A stretch of DNA of 13,254 nucleotides from Bacillota bacterium (GCA_012518325.1 JAAYSR010000147.1:1-13254); one strand, 5' to 3'. Positions 1 through 7,316 are shown, counted from the stretch's first letter. Program-made: numbers and translations. Notes: generated by a model not told the origin, from the letters alone.

Positions 1-14
1 CATCCTTTCCTCCT
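1..14 (-). promoter_or_regulatory. Ribosome binding site and ATG of the next gene, which lies off the window
   Basis: On the minus strand an AGGAGG at 14-9 is followed by five bases and then ATG at 3-1, the last bases of the window. This is a near-ideal ribosome binding site, so a further gene almost certainly begins here and continues outside. Only its first codon is visible and the product cannot be read. In related Bacillota cmk and plsC are often followed by ispH or rpsA, so these are reasonable guesses and nothing more. Confidence 0.75.
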
Positions 15-18
15 CCCT

Positions 19-49
19 ATTATACCTAGAACAAATATACTCTAAACAA
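19..49 (-). promoter_or_regulatory. Putative sigma-A promoter for the gene starting at position 3
   Basis: The minus strand has a perfect -10 hexamer, TATAAT, at 24-19. The best -35 candidate is TTGTTT at 49-44, but the spacing of 19 bases is longer than the usual 17, so the -35 assignment is weak. The transcript would start around position 12, inside or at the edge of the ribosome binding site, giving a leader of only about ten bases. It lies between the plsC stop and the next ATG, consistent with a new transcription unit. Confidence 0.4.
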
Positions 50-80
50 GAGTTCACCTTGATTGTAATTCTCTGCATTC

Positions 81-665
81 TCAATTATTCCTGCTTAAAA
101 GGGAACTAAATTGGGCAGAAATCGCCTCACTTCCCTGGACAATATCTGCTTTTTTTGGTTTCTTGGGTCCTCCGAGATCGATGGGCGTGCCGATTCTCAC
201 CTGAAACCGTCTGCGCAGCCCTCGCCTCTCGCCCTTGGAGACTACCACTGGAATCACCGGAACCCCCGATCTTAAGGCAATCAGAACCGCCCCGCCCTGC
301 AAGGGCAGCATTGCTTCGGCAGTCCTGTTGCGTGTCCCTTCGGGAAAAATCCCAAGGAGCTGCCCTGAAGTAACCCTTTCCTGACTGACGCGAACAGCCT
401 GGCGATCTGCCTGGCCTCTTCTTACTGGAAAAGCATGGAGACGGGAGATCAGCCAACCCAGGAGAGGATACTCAAAAAGTTCCGCCTTGGCCATAAAATG
501 GATGGGCCTTTTGACAGCTGCGGCTATAACTACCGGATCAAACCAGCTTCTGTGGTTGCCCGCTATGATTGCACCTTGATCTTGGGGAATGTGTTCGGCA
601 CCCTCAACATCCAAACCCCAGATCCGTAAAAAAAACCTAATAATTGCCACCAGAATGTTGTACAT
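81..665 (-). CDS. plsC: 1-acyl-sn-glycerol-3-phosphate acyltransferase (PlsC/LPLAT family)
   Basis: This 194-residue protein transfers a fatty acyl group to lysophosphatidic acid to make phosphatidic acid, the precursor of membrane phospholipids, at the inner face of the cytoplasmic membrane. The family motifs appear in order: NHRSWFD with catalytic His38 and Asp43 (HX4D), a FPVRRG block at 79-84, the glycerol-phosphate motif FPEGTR at 107-112, and a VPVIPV block at 135-140. A hydrophobic N-terminus suggests membrane association. Length is typical of the short bacterial forms. The ATG at 665 is preceded by GAGGGG, and the gene overlaps the end of cmk by 29 bases, so the two are very likely co-translated. 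The cmk-plsC order is common in Clostridia. Acyl donor specificity cannot be told from sequence. Confidence 0.92.
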   Translation of the reverse strand: MYNILVAIIRFFLRIWGLDVEGAEHIPQDQGAIIAGNHRSWFDPVVIAAAVKRPIHFMAKAELFEYPLLGWLISRLHAFPVRRGQADRQAVRVSQERVTSGQLLGIFPEGTRNRTAEAMLPLQGGAVLIALRSGVPVIPVVVSKGERRGLRRRFQVRIGTPIDLGGPKKPKKADIVQGSEAISAQFSSLLSRNN

Positions 666-1329
666 CTTGCTCTTCCCCTCTGATCAGGCCAAGTACTTTG
701 TCAACTACCTCTTCAATGGTGAGGGAGGTAGTATCGATCTCAACCGCATCCTTCGCTTTCCTTAAGGGCGAGTTGTCCCGAGTTGAATCTAGATAGTCCC
801 GAGCGCGAATCTGCTCCTGAATTTCCTCAATGTCAACGGAAACACCTCGGCGCAAAAGTTCGGCCTGCCTGCGTCTGGCCCTTTCTTCCACCGTGGCCTG
901 CAAAAAGATCTTCCAGTCTGCATCGGGCATAACCACAGTACCGATATCACGGCCGTCCATCACAACAGATCCCTGCCTGCCGATCTGATCCTGGAGTGCA
1001 ACGATAAACTCCCGTACCTTCCTATGGCTGGATACTTCAGAAACATGGGCAGTAACATCGGGCTGGCGAATCAGCCCCGTCACATCTTCCCCGCCAAGGT
1101 AGATCACATTGCCCTTGTCTCCCTGAAAAACTATGTTCAAATCGATTGATGTGGCAACCTCCATGAGGGCATTTTCGTCCGAAGTATCCACCCCGCGTCG
1201 CAAAGCTTCCAGGGTAAGGGCCCTGTACATTGCACCTGTGTCTAAATAACGCAGGCCCAGCCTCTCAGCCACCAGCCGGGCAACCGTACTTTTTCCGGCC
1301 CCCGCAGGACCGTCCACTGCAATCTTCAT
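637..1329 (-). CDS. cmk: Cytidylate kinase (CMP/dCMP kinase)
   Basis: The 230-residue protein phosphorylates CMP and dCMP with ATP in the cytoplasm, for nucleotide salvage and RNA turnover. A Walker A loop GPAGAGKST lies at residues 7-15, a DTGAMYRA substrate segment at 30-37, DGRDIGT at 125-131, and the lid and CMP-binding region RDxxDSxRxxSPL at 177-189. These together identify Cmk and exclude other P-loop NMP kinases. Length matches the family (about 220-230). The ATG at 1329 follows AAGGGG with a ten-base spacer. Its last 29 bases overlap plsC, and it starts 21 bases after the flavoprotein gene ends, consistent with one operon running from rluB. The last dozen residues, rich in polar residues, look like a disordered tail. 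Confidence 0.95.
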   Translation of the reverse strand: MKIAVDGPAGAGKSTVARLVAERLGLRYLDTGAMYRALTLEALRRGVDTSDENALMEVATSIDLNIVFQGDKGNVIYLGGEDVTGLIRQPDVTAHVSEVSSHRKVREFIVALQDQIGRQGSVVMDGRDIGTVVMPDADWKIFLQATVEERARRRQAELLRRGVSVDIEEIQEQIRARDYLDSTRDNSPLRKAKDAVEIDTTSLTIEEVVDKVLGLIRGEEQDVQHSGGNY

Positions 1330-1350
1330 AAGGTGTAATCCCCTTCCATA

Positions 1351-2607
1351 CTACAAATCTATGCTCTGGGACGCGCAGTATCCTGTGGAAAAAGCAGCCT
1401 GCAGATTAAATCCCCCTGTCACTCCGTGAATGTCCAATACTTCTCCACAAAAAAAGACCCCTTTAGTTTTCTTGGAAGCCATAGTCCGCGGATCCACCTC
1501 TCCCACATGCACGCCTCCTGCAGTTACAATTGCCGCGGAGATTGGCAGTGTCTTGGTTATGGTCAGCGGAAGTGACTTAAGCAGCTTGCGGAGCGCAGCC
1601 CTCTCTTCCCTGGTAATCTGATGGCAGGCTTTATCAGGCTGAATACCTGACAGCCGCACCATTACAGGAATCAAGCTCTTGGGCAGCAGTTTGTCCAGGG
1701 AGTTCCGAAACTGCTTGCGAGAAAAAGCCTCCAAGTCCCGCAGCAGCCTGCTGTCAAGCTGTTCCTCGCTCAAGGCAGGTTTCAGATCCAGGTAGGCCTT
1801 CAGGGGCTGAGGGCTGGTTTCTGCCAGCCACAGGCCAATCTGTTCACTGGCTGTCAGCACAATCGGTCCGGTGAGCCCGAAATGGGCAAACATTAATTCG
1901 CCGAAATAGCTCCTTTGTCCTCCTCGGGGAGAATACACGGTGAGCTCTACATTGCGCAAGCTAAGCCCTGCAAGCTCCTTTACCCATTCTTCCTCAACAC
2001 GCACTGGAACCAAGGCAGGCCGGGGCTGGACGATTGTGTGGCCAAGGCTCTTGGCCAGCGCCAGTCCGTCCCCTGTGGAGCCCGTACCCGGATAACTCAG
2101 GCCGCCGGTGGCAATCACTACACGATTTGCCTCGAAGAATACTTCTTTTCCATTATGTACACTGACCACGCCGCAGACTTCTCCGTCAGGCGCCTGGTTC
2201 ACTGCCACAGCTTTATGTTCAAAGTGGAAGCGGGCCCCGTTTCTTCTGGCAAAGCCCTCGAGGGCATTGGCCACTTCATGGGCGTCGTCTGAAACTGGAA
2301 ACACCCTTTGCCCTCGCTCCACCTTAGTTTTGACCCCCAGTTCCTCAAAAAAGCGAATGCAGTCCAGGTTGGAAAAGCGGTGCAGCGCTCCGTACAAAAA
2401 CCTGCCGTTGCCGGGATAATTAGGTATGAAATCCCTGATGGGCATGGCATTGGTAATATTGCAGCGTCCCTTGCCGGAAATGCGAATCTTTAATGCCGCC
2501 CGCTGCATCTTTTCCAGAACATGCACCTCTGCTCCCCTTTGGGCTAAAAAACCGGCTGCCACAAGTCCCGAAGCCCCGGCACCAATGACTATCACCTTAG
2601 TGCTCAC
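1351..2607 (-). CDS. NAD(P)/FAD-dependent oxidoreductase, HI0933/YhiN family
   Basis: This 418-residue flavoprotein belongs to the HI0933-like (BaiN/YhiN) family, whose physiological reaction is largely unknown. An N-terminal Rossmann motif GAGASG spans residues 9-14 with the ribose-binding acidic residue Glu32 after it. The family signature RISGKGRCNITN follows at 42-53, then ATGGLSYPGTGSTGDG at 166-181 and the C-terminal FAD-contact block GEVLDIHGVTGGFNLQAAF at 388-406. No signal peptide or membrane segment is seen, so it should be cytoplasmic. The start is GTG at 2607, forming a four-base GTGA overlap with the rluB stop, with GAAGGCGG upstream. This family is repeatedly found beside rluB and cmk in Clostridia. 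Some relatives reduce bile-acid intermediates, but nothing here supports that specific reaction. Confidence 0.88.
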   Translation of the reverse strand: MSTKVIVIGAGASGLVAAGFLAQRGAEVHVLEKMQRAALKIRISGKGRCNITNAMPIRDFIPNYPGNGRFLYGALHRFSNLDCIRFFEELGVKTKVERGQRVFPVSDDAHEVANALEGFARRNGARFHFEHKAVAVNQAPDGEVCGVVSVHNGKEVFFEANRVVIATGGLSYPGTGSTGDGLALAKSLGHTIVQPRPALVPVRVEEEWVKELAGLSLRNVELTVYSPRGGQRSYFGELMFAHFGLTGPIVLTASEQIGLWLAETSPQPLKAYLDLKPALSEEQLDSRLLRDLEAFSRKQFRNSLDKLLPKSLIPVMVRLSGIQPDKACHQITREERAALRKLLKSLPLTITKTLPISAAIVTAGGVHVGEVDPRTMASKKTKGVFFCGEVLDIHGVTGGFNLQAAFSTGYCASQSIDL

Positions 2608-3323
2608 AGCCGCACCGCCTTCTTCAAGCTTTGCACTTCCTGGCTGCTCAAAGCTCTGTAGTGTCCGGGTTTCAGCCGGCCCAGCCTAATTGGCCCAATG
2701 GCTGTCCTGGTCAGCCTCGCCACCTCATAGCCCACTTTGTCACACATGCGCCTTACCTGCCTGTTGCGGCCTTCTGTAATAGTAATGCTTAACAGAGAAT
2801 ACTCATCTTCCAGTTGCAATACTTCAACTTTGGCCTCCTTGGTGCGTCCGTCTTCCAGGATCACCCCGGTTCTGAGGCGATACACTGCATCCATCGTGAT
2901 CCTGCCCCTCAGCCGCACCACATAGGTCTTAGGCAGTTCGAACCTGGGATGGGTGACACGATATGTTAAATCCCCGTCATTAGTGAGCAGAACAAGTCCG
3001 TCGGAATCGTAGTCCAGCCGGCCAACCGGATAAACCCTTTCTTCAACCTCAGGGAGAAGATCGAGCACGCTGTCCCTGCCAAACTGGTCTTTGGCCGTGG
3101 TGATATACCCGTAGGGTTTGTTGAGAATATAGTATTTTTTGGTTTCTGCAACCGCCAGAGGCTTTCCGTCAACTGTGATCAAATCCCGCTGCGGATCTAC
3201 CTTCTGGCCGATCTGCGCGGGCTTTCCATTCACCTGTACCCTGTTCTCGCGGATCATGTCTTCACAAACCCTGCGAGAGGCTACTCCTGAATGAGCCATC
3301 ACTTTTTGCAGTCTTTCTTCCAC
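2604..3323 (-). CDS. rluB: Ribosomal large subunit pseudouridine synthase, RluB type
   Basis: This enzyme converts a uridine of 23S rRNA to pseudouridine. With the GTG start chosen here it has 239 residues: an N-terminal S4 RNA-binding domain (about 1-48), then the RsuA/RluB catalytic domain with GRLDYDSDGL at 101-110, where Asp104 is the expected nucleophile, and the EGRNRQVRRM motif at 184-193. The reading frame stays open to a TTG at 3374, but GTG at 3323 is preferred. It follows AAAGGGG with an eight-base spacer, it begins the protein MEERLQKVMAHSGVASRR as in homologues, and the TTG lies immediately after a terminator and forms part of a promoter. It overlaps the flavoprotein gene by four bases. 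The exact uridine modified (RluB-, RluE- or RluF-like) is an inference from family resemblance and neighbours. Confidence 0.9.
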   Translation of the reverse strand: MEERLQKVMAHSGVASRRVCEDMIRENRVQVNGKPAQIGQKVDPQRDLITVDGKPLAVAETKKYYILNKPYGYITTAKDQFGRDSVLDLLPEVEERVYPVGRLDYDSDGLVLLTNDGDLTYRVTHPRFELPKTYVVRLRGRITMDAVYRLRTGVILEDGRTKEAKVEVLQLEDEYSLLSITITEGRNRQVRRMCDKVGYEVARLTRTAIGPIRLGRLKPGHYRALSSQEVQSLKKAVRL

Positions 3324-3345
3324 GGGTTTCGCCCCTTTCAGTCCA

Positions 3346-3374
3346 ATAATACCCAAATTCCGGCTAAACCGCAA
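3346..3374 (-). promoter_or_regulatory. Putative sigma-A promoter of the rluB operon
   Basis: On the minus strand TTGCGG (3374-3369) and TATTAT (3351-3346) are separated by exactly 17 bases. The -10 matches TATAAT at five of six positions and the -35 keeps TTG. It lies directly after the upstream terminator and 22 bases before the preferred rluB GTG, so the transcript would have a leader of about 16 bases that begins at the ribosome binding site. Position and spacing support it; there is no expression evidence. Confidence 0.5.
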
Positions 3375-3375
3375 G

Positions 3376-3420
3376 AAAAAAGAGGATCCCCTTCAAAGCG
3401 CAGCCTTTGAAAGGAATCCT
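3376..3420 (-). terminator. Rho-independent terminator after gerW
   Basis: On the minus strand the arms at 3420-3405 and 3398-3383 can form a continuous 16-bp stem containing G-U pairs, closed by a six-base loop at 3404-3399 and followed by six T residues at 3381-3376. It begins 21 bases after the gerW stop codon. This is a textbook intrinsic terminator and marks the end of the long operon upstream. Confidence 0.88.
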
Positions 3421-3441
3421 GCTGTTTCAGTTCAGGAGCGG

Positions 3442-3858
3442 TTATACTTTGTAAGTTGTGCGCAGCACGCCGTTTGAGCTGCGGCCCTGCACAGCACTTT
3501 GAATCTGGTCGATCAGCTGCGGCACCGCATCGATAAGGCGATCGTAGATCGCGTTCTGGCTCACCGGCAGCAGTCGCACACTCTCCTTGCCCACTACCAG
3601 GAAAGCTACGGGATTCAGTGCTATGCCTGCTCCGCTGCCTCCACCGAAGGGGTGGCCCATTTCTGACTGTTTGCTCTCCTTTCCCGAAAACTCGCTCCCT
3701 CCGGCTGCGAATCCGACACTGACTCGGCTCACGGGAAGAATCACTGCCCCGTCTGGGGTCTCCACAGGGTCGCCAAGGATGGTATTAACGTCTACCATGG
3801 TTTTTAAGCTCTCCATAGCAGTCTGCATAAGTCCTTCTATAGGATGCTTATCACTCAC
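3442..3858 (-). CDS. gerW: Spore germination/sporulation protein, GerW (YtfJ) family
   Basis: The 138-residue protein matches the GerW/YtfJ family, a spore protein needed in Bacillus subtilis for normal germination; its biochemical role is not established. Recognisable features are the N-terminal MSDKHPIEGLMQTAMESLKT helix, a GDPVETPDG.ILPVSRVSVGFAAGG segment at 29-54, and the glycine-rich FGGGSGAGIALNP block with a following AFLVVG strand (71-90). There is no signal peptide. It is a little shorter than the B. subtilis protein (about 150 residues). The start is GTG at 3858, overlapping the stop of the DUF2953 gene as GTGA, with GAGGGTG upstream. The pairing with a DUF2953 gene reproduces the ytfI-ytfJ pair of Bacillus. 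A terminator follows. Confidence 0.9.
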   Translation of the reverse strand: MSDKHPIEGLMQTAMESLKTMVDVNTILGDPVETPDGAVILPVSRVSVGFAAGGSEFSGKESKQSEMGHPFGGGSGAGIALNPVAFLVVGKESVRLLPVSQNAIYDRLIDAVPQLIDQIQSAVQGRSSNGVLRTTYKV

Positions 3859-4367
3859 ATCATCACCCTCTTAAGTTCGTTGACTATAATTTGACCAAGT
3901 CTGAACTGGAATATGCAGTGCAGGAACACCCGCAGCTGAGCCTCACCATAGTCGGGCTGGATCCGGATTTGCGGTTCTGTCCGCAGCCGATGGCCGCAGC
4001 TGAGGCCGGTAAGCAGAGGGCTGATCATCGCCCACAGACCTCCAACGCCTAGGGCAGTCCAAAAGGGATCGCCAGTGCCAATTGACACCTCTAAATGCAA
4101 GAGACTGACCTGCTGCGCCAGGCTGTCCAGGAATCGGAGGCCCGATTTCAAGCCGCGCCAGGCCGCTTCTCTGGTGGTGAAACGTCTTTTTCGAATCCTG
4201 GAGCTGATTGAAGTGAGCATTCCCTGGGGCAGGGTTAGGAGGAAATTGCCTATGCCGAACTTAACTCGGGGCGTGATGTCAAGCCCTTCGGTCAGCATGC
4301 TGAATTCGACTGAAAATGGAATAACAAACAGGAGAACAAAGAGCAAAAAAAGACCAAGCAGGAGCAT
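3855..4367 (-). CDS. ytfI: DUF2953 membrane protein, YtfI-like
   Basis: The function of this 170-residue protein is unknown. A strongly hydrophobic N-terminus (about residues 1-20) looks like an uncleaved membrane anchor, and a second hydrophobic stretch near residues 100-120 may be another segment. The middle is basic (a cluster around ISSRIRKRRFTTREAAWRG). The last part has strand-like sequence of DUF2953 type. Membership is called from this pattern and from its position directly before gerW, as ytfI precedes ytfJ in Bacillus, where the pair is co-expressed during sporulation. It is shorter than I remember for YtfI. The ATG at 4367 has GAGGTGG upstream, and the gene starts 31 bases after scpB and overlaps gerW by four bases. 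Confidence 0.75.
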   Translation of the reverse strand: MLLLGLFLLFVLLFVIPFSVEFSMLTEGLDITPRVKFGIGNFLLTLPQGMLTSISSRIRKRRFTTREAAWRGLKSGLRFLDSLAQQVSLLHLEVSIGTGDPFWTALGVGGLWAMISPLLTGLSCGHRLRTEPQIRIQPDYGEAQLRVFLHCIFQFRLGQIIVNELKRVMM

Positions 4368-4398
4368 GTCACCACCTCAACTTGGTCTTAATCTGCCA

Positions 4399-4914
4399 TT
4401 ATTTCCATTCGGTTATGCCTTTTAACGGAAGTTCATCGGTGCTTCTCAGCCCAAAGTGCTCGAAAAACTTCTCTGTTACCCCGTACAGAATCGGTCTTCC
4501 GGGACCTGCTTTTCTGCCCAGCTCACAAATGAGTTCCCGATCCAGCAGGTTGTTTATTGCACTGTCCGAACGCACTCCGCGAATCTGTTCGATTTCAGCC
4601 TTGGTCACCGGCTGCTGGTAGGCGATAATGGCCAATGTTTCTGTACTTGCAGCCGATAGCGGCGCACTGACTACCGGACGGCCCAATTTCTCTATCCAGG
4701 GGGCAAGTCCGGGCTTAGTGACCATCTGATAGCCGCCGCCCACGTTGCGGATCATTAAAGCCCCCTGGGCGTGCTGCTCCCTGATCTCCTCCACCAGCGA
4801 CTCCACAACCGAGACGTCCAATTCTGTGATGGCGGCAATCTCCTGGGCACTGACGGGAGCCTCGGAGGCGAAGATCAAACCCTCAATGACAACTCTGGCA
4901 TCGGAAAGCTTCAT
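4399..4914 (-). CDS. scpB: Segregation and condensation protein B
   Basis: ScpB is the kite subunit of the bacterial SMC-ScpA-ScpB condensin, which loads on chromosomes and helps separate replicated origins. The 171-residue protein has the expected two winged-helix domains: residues about 1-78, starting LSDARVVIEGLIFASEAPVS, and about 88-160, with the family hallmark ETLAIIAYQQPVTKAEIE at 92-109 and GRKAGPGRPILYGVTEKF at 133-150. Length is normal. The ATG at 4914 overlaps the scpA stop as ATGA and is preceded by GGAGGT with a six-base spacer, so scpA and scpB are translationally coupled as in most Bacillota. Confidence 0.95.
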   Translation of the reverse strand: MKLSDARVVIEGLIFASEAPVSAQEIAAITELDVSVVESLVEEIREQHAQGALMIRNVGGGYQMVTKPGLAPWIEKLGRPVVSAPLSAASTETLAIIAYQQPVTKAEIEQIRGVRSDSAINNLLDRELICELGRKAGPGRPILYGVTEKFFEHFGLRSTDELPLKGITEWK

Positions 4915-5651
4915 GCCTGGACCTCCACTTCTAACTCTAACGGTCTGATATCGATCTCACCAAAGGATTTGGTCTGGATCAGCCTGATCTCCCCTAAGCG
5001 CGCCAACTCCAAAACAGCCAAAAATGTCACTACAATTTCTGCAACTGAATCCTCCCGGACCAGCTCCGAAAAGGTCGCCCGGGGTTGTCCCATCAGTTGG
5101 AGCCGCACAAGGGCCAGACGCTCCTCCAGTGAGATCGTGCTGCTGATGGTATGTACCGGCGGCTCCTTCTCAGATTCGCTGATCAGCTCCTGATAGATGG
5201 AGCGGAGTTCTTCCAGGGTCAACTCCCCCACTGGACAGGTATAAACGGGAGCTAAGTCGTAGGACTCGATCCTCTGCCCCCGGGTGAACTGCCTGGCAGC
5301 TTCGGCATAGCGCTGCTGGAGAAAATCCGCAGCCTCCTTGAAGAATTTGTAGCGAACCAGCTGCTGCACCAGCTCTGTTCTGGGATCTTCTGATTCTTCC
5401 AGAGTCTCATCTTCCGGAGGCTCCTGGGGAAGCAGCATTCTCGACTTGATGCGAATCAAGGTTGCAGCCATAACCAGAAACTCGCCGGTGATGGCCAGGT
5501 CTTTCTCCTGCAAGGAATACAGGTAGGCCAGGTATTGCTCAGTTATGGCGGCGATGGGAATATCCCACAGATCCACTTCGTTTTTTGCGACCAAATCCAG
5601 CAGCAGATCGAAGGGACCCTGGTAAACATCTAACTCAATGACATATCCCAT
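4911..5651 (-). CDS. scpA: Segregation and condensation protein A
   Basis: ScpA is the kleisin subunit that bridges the two SMC heads and carries ScpB. The 246-residue product begins MGYVIELDVYQGPFDLLL, the conserved SMC-neck-binding N-terminal domain, has an acidic linker around residues 85-100, and ends in a winged helix (IVVTFLAVLELARLGEI region) that contacts the SMC cap. The frame is open to a GTG at 5660, but ATG at 5651 is preferred: AGGTGA lies five bases upstream, and this start matches family N-termini, whereas the GTG has no well-placed ribosome binding site. That AGGTGA overlaps the stop codon of the protease gene. It overlaps scpB by four bases. Confidence 0.94.
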   Translation of the reverse strand: MGYVIELDVYQGPFDLLLDLVAKNEVDLWDIPIAAITEQYLAYLYSLQEKDLAITGEFLVMAATLIRIKSRMLLPQEPPEDETLEESEDPRTELVQQLVRYKFFKEAADFLQQRYAEAARQFTRGQRIESYDLAPVYTCPVGELTLEELRSIYQELISESEKEPPVHTISSTISLEERLALVRLQLMGQPRATFSELVREDSVAEIVVTFLAVLELARLGEIRLIQTKSFGEIDIRPLELEVEVQA

Positions 5652-5660
5652 ATCGCTCAC

Positions 5661-6278
5661 CTAGAGGGACAGGCTTTCCAGTATGCGGAAGAGTACGTTA
5701 AAAATCGGATTGATCAGGTACCTGGTGCCTCCCAGTACCAGCAGGGCGACTAAGACAAAGGGTCCGTAGGGTGCAAATCTGGCGTACTGAAGCCTCAGGC
5801 GCGGCGGCAGCAGTCCCGCTAAAATATGCGAACCGTCCAGAGGCGGAATCGGTATCAGGTTAAAGGCGGCCAAACCGAGGTTAATCTGCACGTTAACATA
5901 GAGAAACACGATCAGGGTCTGGCCTATTGCGCTGCGGATCAAAGATTGGCCGAAGAGATTCACTAGGTTGTAAAAAATCCAGGCAGTGATCAGGTTGGCC
6001 ACTGGTCCGGCCAGGGATACCAGCATCGTGCCCTGTTTTTTGTTCTTAAAATAGTGGGAGTTGATCATCACCGGTCTGGCCCATCCCACCCTGAAAAGCA
6101 GCAGCATGATCGTGCCGATGGGGTCCAGATGCGCTAAGGGATTCAGACTGAGGCGCCCTTGGTACTTGGGAGTAGGATCGCCCAATTTATAGGCGACATA
6201 GGCATGTCCGTATTCGTGCACCGAGATGGCCAGCAAAATCGCGGGCACCGCCAAGATCATTCTATCTAAACTCATCAT
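5661..6278 (-). CDS. Site-2 protease family membrane metallopeptidase (M50)
   Basis: This 205-residue protein is a short intramembrane zinc metalloprotease of the compact site-2 protease family. The zinc-binding HEYGH motif (His21, Glu22, His25) sits in the first hydrophobic helix, followed by LNPLAHLDPIG, a GWARPV loop, SLAGPVANL and the second active-site motif NLIPIPPLDGSH with Asp148. All expected catalytic residues are present. Four to six membrane segments are likely. There is no PDZ domain, so it resembles the YwhC-like group rather than RseP or SpoIVFB. The reading frame extends to GTG at 6296, but ATG at 6278 has GGGAGGT seven bases upstream, inside the longer call. It lies directly before scpA, a neighbourhood frequent in Clostridia. 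Its substrate is unknown. Confidence 0.88.
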   Translation of the reverse strand: MMSLDRMILAVPAILLAISVHEYGHAYVAYKLGDPTPKYQGRLSLNPLAHLDPIGTIMLLLFRVGWARPVMINSHYFKNKKQGTMLVSLAGPVANLITAWIFYNLVNLFGQSLIRSAIGQTLIVFLYVNVQINLGLAAFNLIPIPPLDGSHILAGLLPPRLRLQYARFAPYGPFVLVALLVLGGTRYLINPIFNVLFRILESLSL

Positions 6279-6329
6279 TGAGATTACCTCCCGCACATCA
6301 ACTCCTCTTCATAGTATCACAAAGTGTAT

Positions 6330-7316
6330 TCAACCGCTAGCATTATACTGACCCTGGCGGCCGCAGCGAGAACCCCAGCTGGCCAGAAATACTCCGTCGC
6401 GCCAGATCTCCACAATTTCGCATTGGTTCGGGCAAAGCTGACACACATATCCCTCATTGACAAACTCACTGTGCAGCACATCCAGGCCCACAAAGCCGGA
6501 CTGTTTCCCTTGGCTTTCCAAGGTCTCCCTGGCAATCTGGGCAATGCCGATGGCGCCCATCACATCGAAGTGCCTGGGAATAAGGATCGGCAAGCGGAGG
6601 GTATCTGCGAAGAAGCGCTGCATGCCTACATTGGCTGCAACGCCGCCTTGAAAAAAGATCGGAGGCTTCAGTTCCTTGCCCTTGGCCAGGTTGCTGAGGT
6701 AGTTGCGAACCATCGATGCGCAAAGCCCCGCAACGATATCACACGTTCTGTGTCCCAGCTGCTGCTTGTGAATCATGTCCGATTCGGCAAACACAGTGCA
6801 GCGACCGGCAATCCGCACCGGACTTGTACTCTGCAGAGCAAGGGCTCCAAACCTGTCAATAGGTATGTTCAGCCTGCCGGCCTGCTGGTCCAAAAAGGAA
6901 CCGGTGCCTGCTGCGCAGACAGTGTTCATGGCAAAGTCCACTACCACCCCGTCCCTGAGGATAATCAGCTTGGAGTCCTGTCCGCCGATTTCGATAATAG
7001 TAGCAACCTCAGGGTTTTCGCTAAGGGCTGCAGCGGCATGCGCGGTTATCTCATTCTTCACCACATCGGCATTTAGCATAGCCCCGGCCAACGCCCGTCC
7101 GCTGCCGGTGGTGCCTGCCCCTTGGATTTCCCACTTTCCTTCCTGTTCAATGGCTGCCAGCCCTTTTTTCAACGTCTCCACCGGCGCTCCGTTGGTCCGC
7201 AGGTACTTCTTCCAGACTACTCCGTCCGAAGCTGTACGCCCAGCATCCAGCAGCACAAAATTCGTACTGACACTGCCCACATCAACACCTAAATATACTT
7301 TCTTCCGTCCTGACAT
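6330..7316 (-). CDS. Acyl-CoA dehydratase activase-like ATPase (BcrAD/BadFG/HgdC family) with a cysteine-rich tail
   Basis: This 328-residue ATPase belongs to the ASKHA fold group that powers 2-hydroxyacyl-CoA dehydratases and benzoyl-CoA reductases. Phosphate-binding motifs are VDVGSVST (11-18), AGTTGSGR (67-74), IEIGGQDSK (108-116) and FQGGVAANVG (222-231). Cys134 in NTVCAAGTGSFLD and Cys173 in GRCTVFAESD are the positions that in HgdC hold a [4Fe-4S] cluster between two monomers, so a homodimer is expected. Beyond the usual end of the domain is a tail with Cys292, Cys295, Cys299 and Cys318 (CxxCxxxC plus one), a likely extra metal or cluster site also known from large DUF2229 fusions. The ATG at 7316 follows AGAGGAG. 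It overlaps the preceding gene by 28 bases, pointing to a functional set. No dedicated substrate enzyme is visible. Confidence 0.87.
   Translation of the reverse strand: MSGRKKVYLGVDVGSVSTNFVLLDAGRTASDGVVWKKYLRTNGAPVETLKKGLAAIEQEGKWEIQGAGTTGSGRALAGAMLNADVVKNEITAHAAAALSENPEVATIIEIGGQDSKLIILRDGVVVDFAMNTVCAAGTGSFLDQQAGRLNIPIDRFGALALQSTSPVRIAGRCTVFAESDMIHKQQLGHRTCDIVAGLCASMVRNYLSNLAKGKELKPPIFFQGGVAANVGMQRFFADTLRLPILIPRHFDVMGAIGIAQIARETLESQGKQSGFVGLDVLHSEFVNEGYVCQLCPNQCEIVEIWRDGVFLASWGSRCGRQGQYNASG

Noticed and set aside
1915..2689. Several plus-strand frames opposite the flavoprotein gene
   Set aside because: They are shadows of the HI0933-family gene, overlap one another in different frames and resemble no family.
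3324..3374. TTG start giving a 256-residue RluB
   Set aside because: It falls directly after the terminator T run and within the promoter, and the extra 17 residues do not match the family N-terminus.
6279..6296. GTG start adding six residues to the site-2 protease
   Set aside because: The added codons contain the GGGAGGT ribosome binding site of the ATG at 6278.
6297..6329. Promoter or terminator between the activase and the site-2 protease
   Set aside because: TACTAT-like and TTGAAT-like hexamers are present but at wrong spacing, and no stem followed by a T run is seen.
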